From contig DWVH01000018.1 in NCBI GenBank assembly GCA_019120335.1, forward strand, positions 1 through 33,755: a stretch of DNA of 33,755 nt, read 5' to 3'. The stretch comes from Candidatus Enterococcus stercoripullorum (GTDB lineage Bacteria; Bacillota; Bacilli; Lactobacillales; Enterococcaceae). Shown here one piece after another: positions 1 through 8,165 of the stretch (position 1 is the first letter of the stretch; each line of letters begins with the position of its first letter). The notes under the pieces were generated by a model. The model did not search any database. It was not told the origin of the DNA and worked only from the letters and a program-made list of their open reading frames with translations. The translations under genes were made by a program, and so were the position numbers.

Positions 1-180
1 AGCCTGTAACAAAAGGAAGACAAGAATTGATTCATCTGAAACTTTGGCTAAACTAACATTACGCCGATGTTTGAAGAAATCGGGGCAATAGTTTTGGTAG
101 AAATGATGACAAATTTGACATAATTGGCGTATATTCCATTGTAAATGATAAGATTTAACGGTATAGTGTAAGTGGCTCAT
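1..180 (-). CDS. IS982-family transposase, N-terminal 60 codons (partial)
   Basis: Translation on the - strand starts MSHLHYTVKS and continues open to the window edge, reaching ...SDESILVFLLLQA. The pattern 'K-S-x-x-L-Q ... Q-L-C-x-I-C-x-x-F-Y ... RR-N-V-x-L-A-K-V-S-D-E-S-I-L' is what I recognise from the helical N-terminus of IS982-type transposases in lactic acid bacteria. The catalytic DDE residues would lie beyond the edge. A GGAGG box (190-194) precedes the ATG at 178-180 with normal spacing, so the gene may be intact. It is transcribed away from the dehydratase gene on its right. Confidence 0.7.
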   Translation of the reverse strand, partial: MSHLHYTVKSYHLQWNIRQLCQICHHFYQNYCPDFFKHRRNVSLAKVSDESILVFLLLQA

Positions 181-268
181 TTGGACTAACCTCCTGTATG
201 TTTCATCCCTTACAGTATAGTCCATTTGGGCTTTTTATTGTATTTTGAAATAAACTAGCACCACGGGT
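1..268 (-). mobile_element. IS982-family insertion sequence, one end (truncated by the window edge)
   Basis: Read on the - strand the element starts ACCCGTGGTGCTAG at 268, followed by about 70 bp of leader, a GGAGG ribosome binding site and a transposase start. IS982-family terminal repeats characteristically begin ACC, and the encoded N-terminus resembles IS982 transposases. The other end lies outside the window, so target duplication cannot be checked. The family call rests on recognition of the protein start and the ACCC terminus. Confidence 0.7.
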
Positions 269-302
269 ATATTATAAATTTAAGTTGCAATATATTCAAA
301 AG

Positions 303-324
303 TATGATAGTTTGATAATCAAAG
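303..324 (+). promoter_or_regulatory. FabT-type operator at the dehydratase promoter
   Basis: The perfect palindrome TTTGATAATCAAA at 311-323 matches the FabT box known from streptococci and enterococci (TTTGATnATCAAA type). It lies immediately downstream of a possible -10 box TATGAT (303-308) and 30 nt before the ATG, in the position expected for repression by FabT with acyl-ACP. The -10 assignment is tentative (possible -35 TTTAAG at 279-284, 18-bp spacer). Confidence 0.7.
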
Positions 325-352
325 TAAATTATACAAAAATGAGGTTAGTTAT

Positions 353-793
353 ATGGCAAAATTTATGACTGAAACAGAAGTAATGGATTTAATTCCTAAT
401 CGTTTTCCTATTATTTATATTGATTATGTGGATGAAATGATTGATGGTAAAAAAATCATGGCAACCAAAAATGTCACGATAAATGAAGATTTCTTCCAAG
501 GACATTTTCCTGGAAATCCGGTAATGCCCGGTGCACTTATTATCGAAACATTAGCTCAGGCTGGATCAATTCTTATTTTAAAATCAAGTCAATTTAAAGG
601 AAGAACTGCCTATATTGGTGGTATCAATAAAGCGAAATTCCGACAAAAGGTAACTCCAGGCGATGTCTTGAAATTAAGTTTTGAAATTACGAAATTAAAG
701 GGCTCTGTTGGTACAGCCGAGGCCATCGCAACCGTAGAAGGTAAAAAAGTTGCTGAATGTGAGTTTACTTTTATCGTGGGGGAGCAAAGATAA
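353..793 (+). CDS. fabZ: 3-hydroxyacyl-ACP dehydratase, FabZ/FabN type
   Basis: Cytoplasmic enzyme of type II fatty acid synthesis that dehydrates 3-hydroxyacyl-ACP to trans-2-enoyl-ACP. At 146 residues it has the normal FabZ length. The hot-dog fold signature is clear: the catalytic histidine in 'GHFPGNPVMPG' (about residue 51) and the catalytic glutamate in 'LIIETLAQAG' (about 65). The start 'MAKFMTETEVMDLIPNRFPIIYIDYVDE' resembles the enterococcal FabN (FabZ1) branch, a bifunctional dehydratase/isomerase for unsaturated fatty acids usually paired with fabO (FabF1). No fabO is visible here: the IS end lies directly upstream and a terminator directly downstream. GAGG precedes the ATG. The FabT box at 311-323 suggests control with the other fab genes. 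FabZ versus FabN cannot be settled by sequence alone. Confidence 0.85.
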   Translation: MAKFMTETEVMDLIPNRFPIIYIDYVDEMIDGKKIMATKNVTINEDFFQGHFPGNPVMPGALIIETLAQAGSILILKSSQFKGRTAYIGGINKAKFRQKVTPGDVLKLSFEITKLKGSVGTAEAIATVEGKKVAECEFTFIVGEQR

Positions 794-794
794 A

Positions 795-827
795 AAAATA
801 AGAGCGGGGGAGTCCCACTCTTATTTT
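795..827. terminator. Bidirectional terminator between fabZ and the cyclophilin gene
   Basis: Arms AAAATAAGAG (795-804) and CTCTTATTTT (818-827) pair perfectly, with an inner GGG/CCC (806-808 with 814-816) after one mismatch. The A-rich and T-rich flanks make it work in both directions. It overlaps the stop codon of the - strand gene. Confidence 0.85.
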
Positions 828-1564
828 GATTCTTGGATAATATTGATTTTTTCTACTTTTACAGGATTAACAGGTGTTGATTTTTCGCCTGTTTCACTAG
901 ATTTAACTTCCGCTTTTGCAATTTTGTCAACAACATCCATACCTTCAATTACTTGACCAAACACTGTATAATTGCCATCTAATTGTGGTGTGCCACCTTT
1001 TTTATAGGCTTCGATAATTTTTTCTGGATAATATTGAATCGCTAAACCATCTGAAACATCTTGATCATTTTGGACGATATAAAATTGACTACCTTGACTG
1101 TCTAAAGATTGACTTCTCGCCATCGCTAAAGCACCTCGAATATGGTAAAGGCGATTAGAGATTTCTACCTTAAAGCCTTTTTTCCAAATACTTTCTCCAC
1201 CTGTACCATCGCCTTTAGGATCGCCACCTTGAATCATAAATTCATCTATGACGCGATGGAAAGGGGTGCCGTTATAATAGCCTTCTTTGGCGTGTGTCAT
1301 AAAGTTTTCAACAGCTTTTGGGGCAATCTCAGGGAATAACTTTGCTTTAATATTTCCTTGAGTCGTTACGATTTCAACTACATCTTCATTTTCTTTTACG
1401 TTTGTCTCTAATTGAGGTAAGTCCAAAGCATTTAAGTCAACTTTTTTTGATGAAGTTGTCGTTTCTGCTTTTGTAGAGGTAGTTGTGGTCGTTTGCTTAC
1501 CTGAACTACAAGCACCTAATAAAAAGGTACAAGTTAATAAGGTTAGTAGCGTTAATTTTTTCAT
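821..1564 (-). CDS. Cyclophilin-type peptidyl-prolyl cis-trans isomerase, lipoprotein
   Basis: Predicted membrane-anchored peptidyl-prolyl isomerase outside the cell. The N-terminus is a type II signal peptide with lipobox L16-G17-A18-C19. A Ser/Thr-rich linker of about 25 residues follows, then a cyclophilin domain from about residue 60 to the end. Cyclophilin landmarks are 'FHRVI' with the catalytic arginine, 'MIQGGDPKGDGTGG', and 'GALAMARS...SQGSQFYIV'. Its 247 residues suit this lipoprotein class in enterococci and lactobacilli, which assists folding of exported proteins. It is a single gene with its own promoter, divergent from obgE and convergent with fabZ. AGGAG lies upstream of the ATG. 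Confidence 0.9.
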   Translation of the reverse strand: MKKLTLLTLLTCTFLLGACSSGKQTTTTTSTKAETTTSSKKVDLNALDLPQLETNVKENEDVVEIVTTQGNIKAKLFPEIAPKAVENFMTHAKEGYYNGTPFHRVIDEFMIQGGDPKGDGTGGESIWKKGFKVEISNRLYHIRGALAMARSQSLDSQGSQFYIVQNDQDVSDGLAIQYYPEKIIEAYKKGGTPQLDGNYTVFGQVIEGMDVVDKIAKAEVKSSETGEKSTPVNPVKVEKINIIQESK

Positions 1565-1604
1565 GATTGTTGTTGCTCCTTTAAATTTTAACTTAACGTG
1601 ATAA

Positions 1605-1633
1605 ATTATACTAAATAATGGTCAAGATTCCAA
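1605..1633 (-). promoter_or_regulatory. Promoter of the cyclophilin gene
   Basis: On the - strand: TTGGAA (-35, 1628-1633), 17-bp spacer, TATAAT (-10, 1605-1610), about 40 nt before the start codon. Confidence 0.6.
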
Positions 1634-1683
1634 TGAACTTTCTGTGAATTCGTTAATATTTTCGTCTTTTGGAATAAAAAGAA

Positions 1684-1712
1684 TAGACAAAGATTTTTTT
1701 GCTAGGTACAAT
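1684..1712 (+). promoter_or_regulatory. Promoter of obgE
   Basis: TAGACA (-35, 1684-1689), 17-bp spacer, TACAAT (-10, 1707-1712), about 45 nt upstream of the obgE start. Confidence 0.6.
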
Positions 1713-1756
1713 AAAGAAGAGTTGCAAACTGTAATAGAATTGGAGTGATAGATAAA

Positions 1757-3070
1757 ATGTCCATGTTTTTGGATCAAGTAACAATTGATGTTAAAGCAGG
1801 TAAAGGTGGCGATGGGATGGTTGCCTTTCGTCGTGAAAAATACGTACCTGATGGTGGACCCGCTGGTGGCGATGGTGGACGAGGCGGAAATGTGGTTTTA
1901 ATCGTGGATGAAGGCCTTAGAACATTAATGGACTTTCGCTTTAATCGTCATTTTAAAGCTCAACCTGGTGAAAATGGTATGAGCAAAGGCATGCATGGTC
2001 GTGGTTCTGAGGATTTATATGTGAAAGTTCCTCAAGGTACAACGGTTCGTGATGCTGAAACTGGCCGTCTATTAGGAGATTTAATCGAAAATGGTCAAAC
2101 GCTTGTTGTAGCAAAAGGGGGCCGTGGTGGACGTGGAAATATTCGGTTTGCTTCACCTCGAAATCCTGCTCCTGAAATTGCCGAAAATGGCGAACCAGGA
2201 CAAGAGCGTAAAATCGAATTAGAACTAAAAGTGCTCGCTGATGTCGGATTAGTCGGTTTTCCATCTGTTGGTAAATCTACCTTACTATCGATTATCTCAG
2301 CTGCTCGACCTAAAATTGGGGCTTATCACTTCACCACACTTGTTCCTAATTTAGGTATGGTCAACACAAAAGATGGTCGTAGTTTTGTTGCAGCAGACTT
2401 ACCTGGTTTAATTGAAGGGGCAAGCCAAGGTGTAGGTTTGGGTACGCAATTTTTAAGACACATCGAACGTACACGTGTCATTTTACATGTGATTGATATG
2501 TCTGGAATGGAAGGTCGAGACCCTTATGAAGATTATTTAGCGATTAATCATGAATTAGCTAGCTATAATCTACGTCTGATGGAGCGTCCACAAATTATTG
2601 TTGCAAATAAAATGGATATGCCAGATGCTGAAGAAAATCTAAAAGTTTTTAAAGAAAAATTAGCCAAAGAACAAAAGGATGAATTAGATGAACCAATTCC
2701 AGTTTTTCCAATTTCAGGGGTGACTAGAAAGGGAATTGAGGCTTTACTAAGTGCCACTGCTGATTTATTAGAAGTTACACCAGAATTTCTTTTATATGAC
2801 GAAGAAATTGAAGAAGATGTGGTTTATTATGGATTTACAAAAGACGAACAAGAATTCCAAATTGATCGAGATGATGATGCTTCATGGATTTTGTCTGGTG
2901 AAAAACTTGAAAAATTATTCAAGATGACAAACTTTGAACATGATGAAACTATTATGCGTTTTGCCCGTCAATTAAGAGCGATGGGTGTTGATGAAGCTTT
3001 ACGTACGCGCGGTGCAAAAGATGGCGATATTGTACGTATTGGTAACTTTGAATTTGAATTTGTAGAATAA
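1757..3070 (+). CDS. obgE: GTPase Obg (CgtA), ribosome assembly and stress GTPase
   Basis: Essential GTPase acting on the 50S subunit and in (p)ppGpp-linked growth control. Three domains are visible. The glycine-rich Obg fold occupies residues 1 to about 157 ('[22 protein letters not shown]'-type loops). The G domain has P-loop 'GFPSVGKST', switch II '[12 protein letters not shown]' and specificity motif 'NKMD'. The C-terminal OCT domain occupies about 355-437. The length of 437 residues is normal. I chose ATG 1757 (protein start MSMFLDQV) because GGAG (1742-1745) sits 11 nt upstream. The in-frame GTG at 1745 overlaps that ribosome binding site and would add four unconserved residues. It has its own promoter and a strong terminator, so it is a single-gene unit upstream of rnz. 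Confidence 0.97.
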   Translation: MSMFLDQVTIDVKAGKGGDGMVAFRREKYVPDGGPAGGDGGRGGNVVLIVDEGLRTLMDFRFNRHFKAQPGENGMSKGMHGRGSEDLYVKVPQGTTVRDAETGRLLGDLIENGQTLVVAKGGRGGRGNIRFASPRNPAPEIAENGEPGQERKIELELKVLADVGLVGFPSVGKSTLLSIISAARPKIGAYHFTTLVPNLGMVNTKDGRSFVAADLPGLIEGASQGVGLGTQFLRHIERTRVILHVIDMSGMEGRDPYEDYLAINHELASYNLRLMERPQIIVANKMDMPDAEENLKVFKEKLAKEQKDELDEPIPVFPISGVTRKGIEALLSATADLLEVTPEFLLYDEEIEEDVVYYGFTKDEQEFQIDRDDDASWILSGEKLEKLFKMTNFEHDETIMRFARQLRAMGVDEALRTRGAKDGDIVRIGNFEFEFVE

Positions 3071-3076
3071 GCATTG

Positions 3077-3115
3077 ACTGATAGTACTTCTTAAATGAGT
3101 ACTATCAGTTTTTTT
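3077..3115 (+). terminator. Intrinsic terminator of obgE
   Basis: Perfect 12-bp stem ACTGATAGTACT (3077-3088) with AGTACTATCAGT (3098-3109), followed by a run of seven T. Confidence 0.92.
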
Positions 3116-3209
3116 ATAGAAATTAAGATTTTTTCAGTATTTTTATTTTAAATTAAGTTTAAAACTGTTAAAATTAGTGAGTAATTTAATTGATGAAAGT
3201 ATGGATATT

Positions 3210-4151
3210 ATGGAATTAGAATTTTTAGGTACGGGTGCGGGGGTTCCTGCTAAACATCGTACAGTAACAAGTATAGCTTTAAAACTACTAGATGAGCGAA
3301 ATGCTGTTTGGCTCTTTGACTGTGGGGAAGGGACACAAATGCAAATTCTCAAAACAGCTATTCGCCCACGAAAAATTGAAAAAATCTTTATCACGCATCT
3401 TCATGGGGATCATATTTTTGGGTTACCAGGCTTATTGAGTAGTCGTTCTTTTCAAGGCGGTGAAGAAACCCTTGAAATTTATGGACCAAAAGGCATTGAA
3501 GAATATGTTCGAACAAGCTTAAATCTTTCAAAATCACGTCTAGGTTATCCATTAAAATTTATTGAGGTACAGGATAAAGAAGTTGTTTTTAAAGATAGTC
3601 AATTCAAAGTCTATGCCGAAAAACTAGATCATGGCATTTTATCATACGGTTATCGCATTGAAGAGGCAGATTTTAAAGGAGAATTACAAGTTGAACGCTT
3701 AAAAGAATTAGGCATTCAACCTGGTCCAATTTATGGTAAAATTAAAAATGGCGAAACAGTTACTTTGCCAGATGGGCGAATTATTGATGGACATGATTTT
3801 ATTGGTGAGTCTATCAAGGGAAGAATCATCACAATTTTAGGTGATACACGATATACACAGTCCTCTATTGAGTTGGCAAAAGAGGCCGACGTTTTAGTTC
3901 ACGAAAGTACATTTAATAAATCTGAGGCCAAACTTGCTAAAGCTTATTTCCACTCTACTACTCACCAAGCAGCCACGGTAGCAAAAAAAGCCAACGCTAA
4001 ACAATTGATTCTAACACATATTAGTTCAAGATATTTAAACAGCGATTTGGCTGCATTAGCAAAGGAAGCACAAGAAATTTTTGAAAATACTACTGTCGCA
4101 AAAGATTTAGCTGTTTATAATATTCCAATGAAAAAAGTCAAAAAATCTTAA
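3210..4151 (+). CDS. rnz: Ribonuclease Z (tRNA 3' endonuclease)
   Basis: Zinc-dependent endonuclease that removes 3' trailers from tRNA precursors lacking an encoded CCA. It is a metallo-beta-lactamase fold protein. Ligand motif H63-x-H65-x-D67-H68 lies in '[18 protein letters not shown]', and later ligands lie in 'ILGDTRY' and '[10 protein letters not shown]'. The exosite arm is '[19 protein letters not shown]'. The start at ATG 3210 ([13 protein letters not shown]) matches the conserved RNase Z N-terminus and gives 313 residues, typical of the family. An earlier in-frame GTG at 3177 has no ribosome binding site. It is followed after 16 nt by a short-chain dehydrogenase gene, so the two are probably cotranscribed. 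Confidence 0.95.
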   Translation: MELEFLGTGAGVPAKHRTVTSIALKLLDERNAVWLFDCGEGTQMQILKTAIRPRKIEKIFITHLHGDHIFGLPGLLSSRSFQGGEETLEIYGPKGIEEYVRTSLNLSKSRLGYPLKFIEVQDKEVVFKDSQFKVYAEKLDHGILSYGYRIEEADFKGELQVERLKELGIQPGPIYGKIKNGETVTLPDGRIIDGHDFIGESIKGRIITILGDTRYTQSSIELAKEADVLVHESTFNKSEAKLAKAYFHSTTHQAATVAKKANAKQLILTHISSRYLNSDLAALAKEAQEIFENTTVAKDLAVYNIPMKKVKKS

Positions 4152-4167
4152 ATAAGGAGTCTTTCTT

Positions 4168-4959
4168 ATGCAGAATTTAACAAATAAAGTCGTATTAGTC
4201 ACTGGTGCTTCTTCAGGTTTAGGGGAGCAAATTTGTTATCAAGCCGCAAAGCAAGGGGCAATCATTATCGCTTGTGCTCGTAGCGTAGATAAATTACAAC
4301 AAGTCAAAGAAAGATGCGAGGAGCTAAGTCAAAATAATTGCTATGCGTTTAAAGTAGATATGTCTGATGCTCAAAGTATTGAGTATTTAGTTCAGGCTAT
4401 TTATGCCAATGAAAGAAATATTGATGTCTTAGTAAACTGTGCTGGTTTTGGTTATTTTGAAGATTTCATTAATTTTGATATGAATCAAGCGAGACAAATG
4501 TTTGAAGTAAATATTTTAGGAATGATGCTTTTAACACAAAAAATTGCAGCAAAGATGGTTTTGCGTCAATCAGGTCATATCATTAATATTGCTTCTATGG
4601 CAGGTAAAATGGCCACTCCTAAATCAACAATTTATTCTGCTACAAAATTTGCGGTAATTGGTTTTTCGAATGCATTACGTCTAGAGTTAAAACCTTTTGG
4701 CATCCATGTTACAACAGTCAATCCGGGACCAATTGAAACCAACTTCTTTAATATTGCCGATCCAAATGGTAGCTATTTAGATAAAATTGGGGCAATGGTG
4801 TTACAAGCAGATGACCTCGCGAAAGAAATTGTCAATACTTTTGGTAAAAACAAGCGTGAAATTAACCGTCCACGATTAATGAATACAGCAGCCTTTTTCT
4901 ATCAAGTATTTCCAACGATTGGTGATTATCTAGCAGGTGGTATTTTTAACAAAAAATAA
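4168..4959 (+). CDS. Short-chain dehydrogenase/reductase (YqjQ/DltE-like), substrate unknown
   Basis: Classical SDR oxidoreductase with a Rossmann fold. The NAD(P) motif is 'TGASSGLG' (about residues 13-20), the 'NCAG' motif is near 90, and the catalytic serine lies in 'INIASMAGK' before catalytic Y-x-x-x-K in 'YSATK' (about 153-157). 263 residues is normal. The hydrophobic, lysine-ended C-terminus 'FFYQVFPTIGDYLAGGIFNKK' may contact the membrane. The substrate cannot be read from the sequence. It sits 16 nt after rnz behind AAGGAG, an arrangement common in Firmicutes, but a functional link to tRNA maturation is not established. Confidence 0.85.
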   Translation: MQNLTNKVVLVTGASSGLGEQICYQAAKQGAIIIACARSVDKLQQVKERCEELSQNNCYAFKVDMSDAQSIEYLVQAIYANERNIDVLVNCAGFGYFEDFINFDMNQARQMFEVNILGMMLLTQKIAAKMVLRQSGHIINIASMAGKMATPKSTIYSATKFAVIGFSNALRLELKPFGIHVTTVNPGPIETNFFNIADPNGSYLDKIGAMVLQADDLAKEIVNTFGKNKREINRPRLMNTAAFFYQVFPTIGDYLAGGIFNKK

Positions 4960-4966
4960 TTTTCTT

Positions 4967-4999
4967 AAGCTACTATCCAGCGATTTTTGATAGTAGCTT
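4967..4999 (+). terminator. Hairpin after the SDR gene, possible weak terminator
   Basis: Perfect 11-bp stem AAGCTACTATC (4967-4977) with GATAGTAGCTT (4989-4999). The following sequence ATTCATTG lacks a T tract, so partial read-through into recJ is likely. Confidence 0.55.
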
Positions 5000-5032
5000 A
5001 TTCATTGAAAAATATAGAAAGGACGTTTGATA

Positions 5033-7342
5033 TTGAGAAAATCCACTCATCACTGGATTTATCCAGAAAAAGCAACGATTCATACAGCATTTGGCGACAC
5101 TTTAAAGCAGCAAAATATACATCCAGTGGTTCAAAAGTTACTCGTTCAAAGAAAAATAGATACAGCAGAAAAACTAAATCAATTTTTAAATCCTAGTATT
5201 GAAAATCTATATGATCCATTTTTAATGCACGATATGCAAAAAGCAGTTGAACGTTTACAAATTGCAATTGAAAATGGTGAGTCTATTCTTGTATATGGTG
5301 ATTATGATGCTGACGGAATCACAAGTACCTCTGTCATTGTCGAAACTTTAGAAATGCTCGGTGCAAATGTCAGCTATTATTTACCTAATCGTTTTAAAGA
5401 CGGTTATGGGCCAAATGTAGATGTTTATCGGCAAAAAATTGAAGAAGGTATCGAATTAATTTTAACAGTTGATAATGGGGTTGCTGGTCATGAAGCCATT
5501 GATTACGCCAATCAGCAAGGGATAGATGTCATTGTAACTGATCACCATGAATTACCTGAACAACTTCCTGATGCATTTGCCATTGTTCATCCTAGACACC
5601 CTGAAGGCAATTATCCTTTTGGTGAATTGGCTGGAGTAGGGGTTGCCTTTAAATTAGCCTGTGCCTTAATTGAAGAAGTCCCTTATGAATTATTGGAGCT
5701 AGTTGCAATTGGTACGGTAGCTGATATGGTTTCTCTAACTGATGAAAATCGTATTTTTGTACGCTTAGGTCTAGAGATGATGAAGCAAACGCAAAGAATC
5801 GGGCTTAAAACCTTAATGGAAGTCAGTGAAGTCAAACCTAAAGAAGTAGATGAGCAAACAATTGGCTTTGCACTTGCTCCAAGATTGAATGCCTTAGGTA
5901 GACTGGATGACCCTAATCCAGCGGTTCAATTAATGCTGACTTTTGATGAGGAAGAAGCCTATCAATTAGCCAAACAAATTGATTTATGGAACCAAAAAAG
6001 AAAAGATTTAGTCGATGAAATCACCAGTCAAGCTATAGAAAAAATAAATCCCGATAATTATGTTCATGTGATTGCTGGAGAGGATTGGCATGAAGGTGTA
6101 CTTGGTATTGTAGCTGGTAGAATTTTAAAAGAAACTGGGAAACCAACCATCGTTCTTTCTATTAACGAAAATAATCAGGCAAAAGGATCCGGCCGAAGTG
6201 TGGATAGCTTCAACCTCTTTGAAAGTATGGAACAAGTCAGAGAAATATTTGAAAAATTTGGTGGTCATCATTCTGCTGTGGGACTGACTATTAAGTTAGA
6301 AAATATTGCTAAATTACAAAACCATTTGAATCAGGCAGCATTGAGTCAGCATTTAACTTTTGATGAAGGTTTACCACTTCAAATTGACGAAATCATTGAG
6401 ATTAGTGAAGTGAGTGTGTCTTTAATTGAACAGTTTAAAGTCTTGGCACCATTTGGGATGGATAATCCTAGACCAAACTTCCTATTTAAAAATGTCAAAG
6501 TATCCCAAAAGAGGGCAATCGGCGCAAATCAAAATCACTTAAAACTAGTTGTTAATGATGAAAACAATCATCAATTAGATGTCGTCGGTTTCAATCAAGG
6601 CATGTACATTGACGAATTAGGAAATGAAAATATTAATTTGGTGGGGCAACTAAGTATCAATGAATGGAATGGCAATACTTCTTGTCAATTAATACTCAGT
6701 GATTTTTCGATTGACGATTTACAGGTGTTTGATTATCGTTCCAAAAAATTCTATCGTCAATTGAACTTTGATTTACCAACTTTATATATCGCAAGTTTCG
6801 AAAAAAATCGAAAAAACTTCCAAAAAATTCTAGACAAGCCGATTTATTTAGTGGATGAAATCAATGAAATGACTGATGTTATAAATTTTCAACAAATTGT
6901 CTTTTTAGATTGTCCATTACAAGTCGATGATTACCTTAAAATTTATCAGCAATTTCCGGTTAGTCGCGTCTATTTTGTATGTTATACCCATGAAGATGCT
7001 TATGTAGATGGTGTGGGAAGCAAAGAACAATTTACAAAATTATTCACGTTTATCCAACAGCAAAAGCGTATAGATGTCCGCTATAAGCTTGATTTAGTTG
7101 AAAAGTATCTCAAAATCCCAAAAAAATTATTAATTTTCATGATTCAGGTGTTTTTTGACTTAAAATTTGTTAAAATAGAAGATGGCGTGTTAAGCTATAT
7201 CGAAAATCCATCAAAACATAGCTTAACAGAGAGTCAAACTTATCAAAATAGATTACAAAAGATTAAAACAGAAGAATTTTTCTTGCTGTCAAATCTGGAG
7301 ACATTAAAGAATTGGTTAATCCATTCGCAGGAGGAACATTAA
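5033..7342 (+). CDS. recJ: Single-stranded-DNA exonuclease RecJ (TTG start)
   Basis: 5' to 3' ssDNA exonuclease in recombination and mismatch/base excision repair. DHH domain motifs: '[14 protein letters not shown]' (motif I), 'DNGV', 'VTDHHELPE' (motif III, the DHH) and '[13 protein letters not shown]'. The DHHA1 domain follows with 'GSGRS' and '[11 protein letters not shown]', then an OB-fold domain and the extra C-terminal RecJ domain of Firmicutes. The length, about 770 residues, suits Lactobacillales. No ATG lies near the conserved N-terminus. TTG at 5033 is the best start because GAAAGGA (5017-5023) lies 9 nt upstream, while TTG at 5027 is too close. The stop is one base before the apt ATG, so the two genes form an operon. 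Confidence 0.95.
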   Translation: MRKSTHHWIYPEKATIHTAFGDTLKQQNIHPVVQKLLVQRKIDTAEKLNQFLNPSIENLYDPFLMHDMQKAVERLQIAIENGESILVYGDYDADGITSTSVIVETLEMLGANVSYYLPNRFKDGYGPNVDVYRQKIEEGIELILTVDNGVAGHEAIDYANQQGIDVIVTDHHELPEQLPDAFAIVHPRHPEGNYPFGELAGVGVAFKLACALIEEVPYELLELVAIGTVADMVSLTDENRIFVRLGLEMMKQTQRIGLKTLMEVSEVKPKEVDEQTIGFALAPRLNALGRLDDPNPAVQLMLTFDEEEAYQLAKQIDLWNQKRKDLVDEITSQAIEKINPDNYVHVIAGEDWHEGVLGIVAGRILKETGKPTIVLSINENNQAKGSGRSVDSFNLFESMEQVREIFEKFGGHHSAVGLTIKLENIAKLQNHLNQAALSQHLTFDEGLPLQIDEIIEISEVSVSLIEQFKVLAPFGMDNPRPNFLFKNVKVSQKRAIGANQNHLKLVVNDENNHQLDVVGFNQGMYIDELGNENINLVGQLSINEWNGNTSCQLILSDFSIDDLQVFDYRSKKFYRQLNFDLPTLYIASFEKNRKNFQKILDKPIYLVDEINEMTDVINFQQIVFLDCPLQVDDYLKIYQQFPVSRVYFVCYTHEDAYVDGVGSKEQFTKLFTFIQQQKRIDVRYKLDLVEKYLKIPKKLLIFMIQVFFDLKFVKIEDGVLSYIENPSKHSLTESQTYQNRLQKIKTEEFFLLSNLETLKNWLIHSQEEH

Positions 7343-7343
7343 T

Positions 7344-7856
7344 ATGAATTTGAAAGATTATATTGCTAGTATTCCAAACTATCCATCTGAAGGTATTATT
7401 TTTCGTGATATTTCACCTTTAATGGCTGATGGTGAAGCTTACCGTGTAGCAACTCACGAAATCGTTGAATACGCAAAAGAAAAACAAATCGATATGGTGG
7501 TTGGACCAGAAGCACGGGGATTCATCGTTGGTTGTCCAGTTGCTTATGAATTAGGTGTTGGTTTTGCCCCTGTACGTAAAAAAGGAAAATTACCTCGTAA
7601 GACCATCGAAGTCACTTATGATTTAGAATACGGTACAGATACTTTAACTATTCATGAAGATGCAATTAAACCTGGTCAACGCGTACTTATCTGTGATGAC
7701 TTATTAGCAACTGGTGGTACTATTAAAGCTACTATTGATCTTGTAGAACAACTTGGTGGTGTTGTTGCTGGTTGTGCCTTCTTAATCGAATTAAACGACT
7801 TACATGGGCGTGATAAAATTAAAGATTATGATATCATCACTTTAATGGATTACTAA
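7344..7856 (+). CDS. apt: Adenine phosphoribosyltransferase
   Basis: Salvage enzyme that makes AMP from adenine and PRPP in the cytoplasm. 170 residues, the usual size. The PRPP-binding signature '[13 protein letters not shown]' lies at about residues 112-124, and '[18 protein letters not shown]' is the conserved adenine-site region. The ribosome binding site AGGAGG lies inside the last codons of recJ, indicating translational coupling. The recJ-apt pair is a conserved Firmicutes arrangement. A strong terminator follows. Confidence 0.97.
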   Translation: MNLKDYIASIPNYPSEGIIFRDISPLMADGEAYRVATHEIVEYAKEKQIDMVVGPEARGFIVGCPVAYELGVGFAPVRKKGKLPRKTIEVTYDLEYGTDTLTIHEDAIKPGQRVLICDDLLATGGTIKATIDLVEQLGGVVAGCAFLIELNDLHGRDKIKDYDIITLMDY

Positions 7857-7871
7857 AATCTTTTAAAAGTC

Positions 7872-7908
7872 ATCAGCAGTTCATTCGTTGAGCTGCTGAT
7901 TTTTTTTG
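7872..7908 (+). terminator. Intrinsic terminator of recJ-apt
   Basis: Stem ATCAGCAGTTCA (7872-7883) with TGAGCTGCTGAT (7889-7900), 12 bp with one G-U pair, loop TTCGT, then eight T. Confidence 0.93.
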
Positions 7909-7975
7909 CATTAATGCTTAATTATGAACGACTCACACATGAGTCACTTAAAGTAAAATATTGATATAGGGGGAT

Positions 7976-8004
7976 TTGCTTTCTTTCAAAAGATATGCTA
8001 ATAT
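7976..8004 (+). promoter_or_regulatory. xerS promoter with extended -10
   Basis: TTGCTT (-35, 7976-7981), 17-bp spacer ending in the extended -10 element TGC, then TAATAT (-10, 7999-8004). The predicted transcription start, about 8011, falls inside the dif-like site. Confidence 0.6.
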
Positions 8005-8007
8005 AGT

Positions 8008-8035
8008 TTTATAGAAAATCACTGTTTTCTGTAAA
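8008..8035. other. dif: dif-like chromosome dimer resolution site
   Basis: A 28-bp site of exact dif geometry: left arm TTTATAGAAAA (8008-8018), 6-bp centre TCACTG (8019-8024), right arm TTTTCTGTAAA (8025-8035). The arms are inverted copies matching at 10 of 11 positions. Xer recombinases bind two 11-bp arms and exchange strands around a 6-bp centre, and streptococcal/lactococcal dif sites lie directly upstream of xerS, as here. Gene orientation also flips around this point. Assignment is from geometry and position; no alignment was run. Confidence 0.75.
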
Positions 8036-8086
8036 CCATAAAAGAGTTAATTTGCAACTATATACCAACAGACATCTTCTATCGGA

Positions 8087-8131
8087 CTTTAATCTTTTAA
8101 TCGTCACTTCGATAACGGCGATATATTAAAG
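8087..8131 (+). promoter_or_regulatory. Hairpin in the xerS 5' leader
   Basis: CTTTAAT (8087-8093) can pair with ATTAAAG (8125-8131), and ATCG (8100-8103) with CGAT (8119-8122), followed by GTTTTTAT. It resembles a weak terminator or attenuator in an untranslated leader of about 155 nt. The internal loop makes it uncertain. Confidence 0.35.
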
Positions 8132-8165
8132 GTTTTTATAAAGTTTTAGAAAGGATTTAAATAGC

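Noticed and set aside
1745-1756. Earlier GTG start for obgE
   Set aside because: The GTG overlaps the GGAG ribosome binding site that serves ATG 1757, and the extra residues are not part of the Obg fold.
1953-2264. 103-codon frame on the - strand inside obgE
   Set aside because: Shadow of the glycine-rich obgE coding sequence; no ribosome binding site and low-complexity composition.
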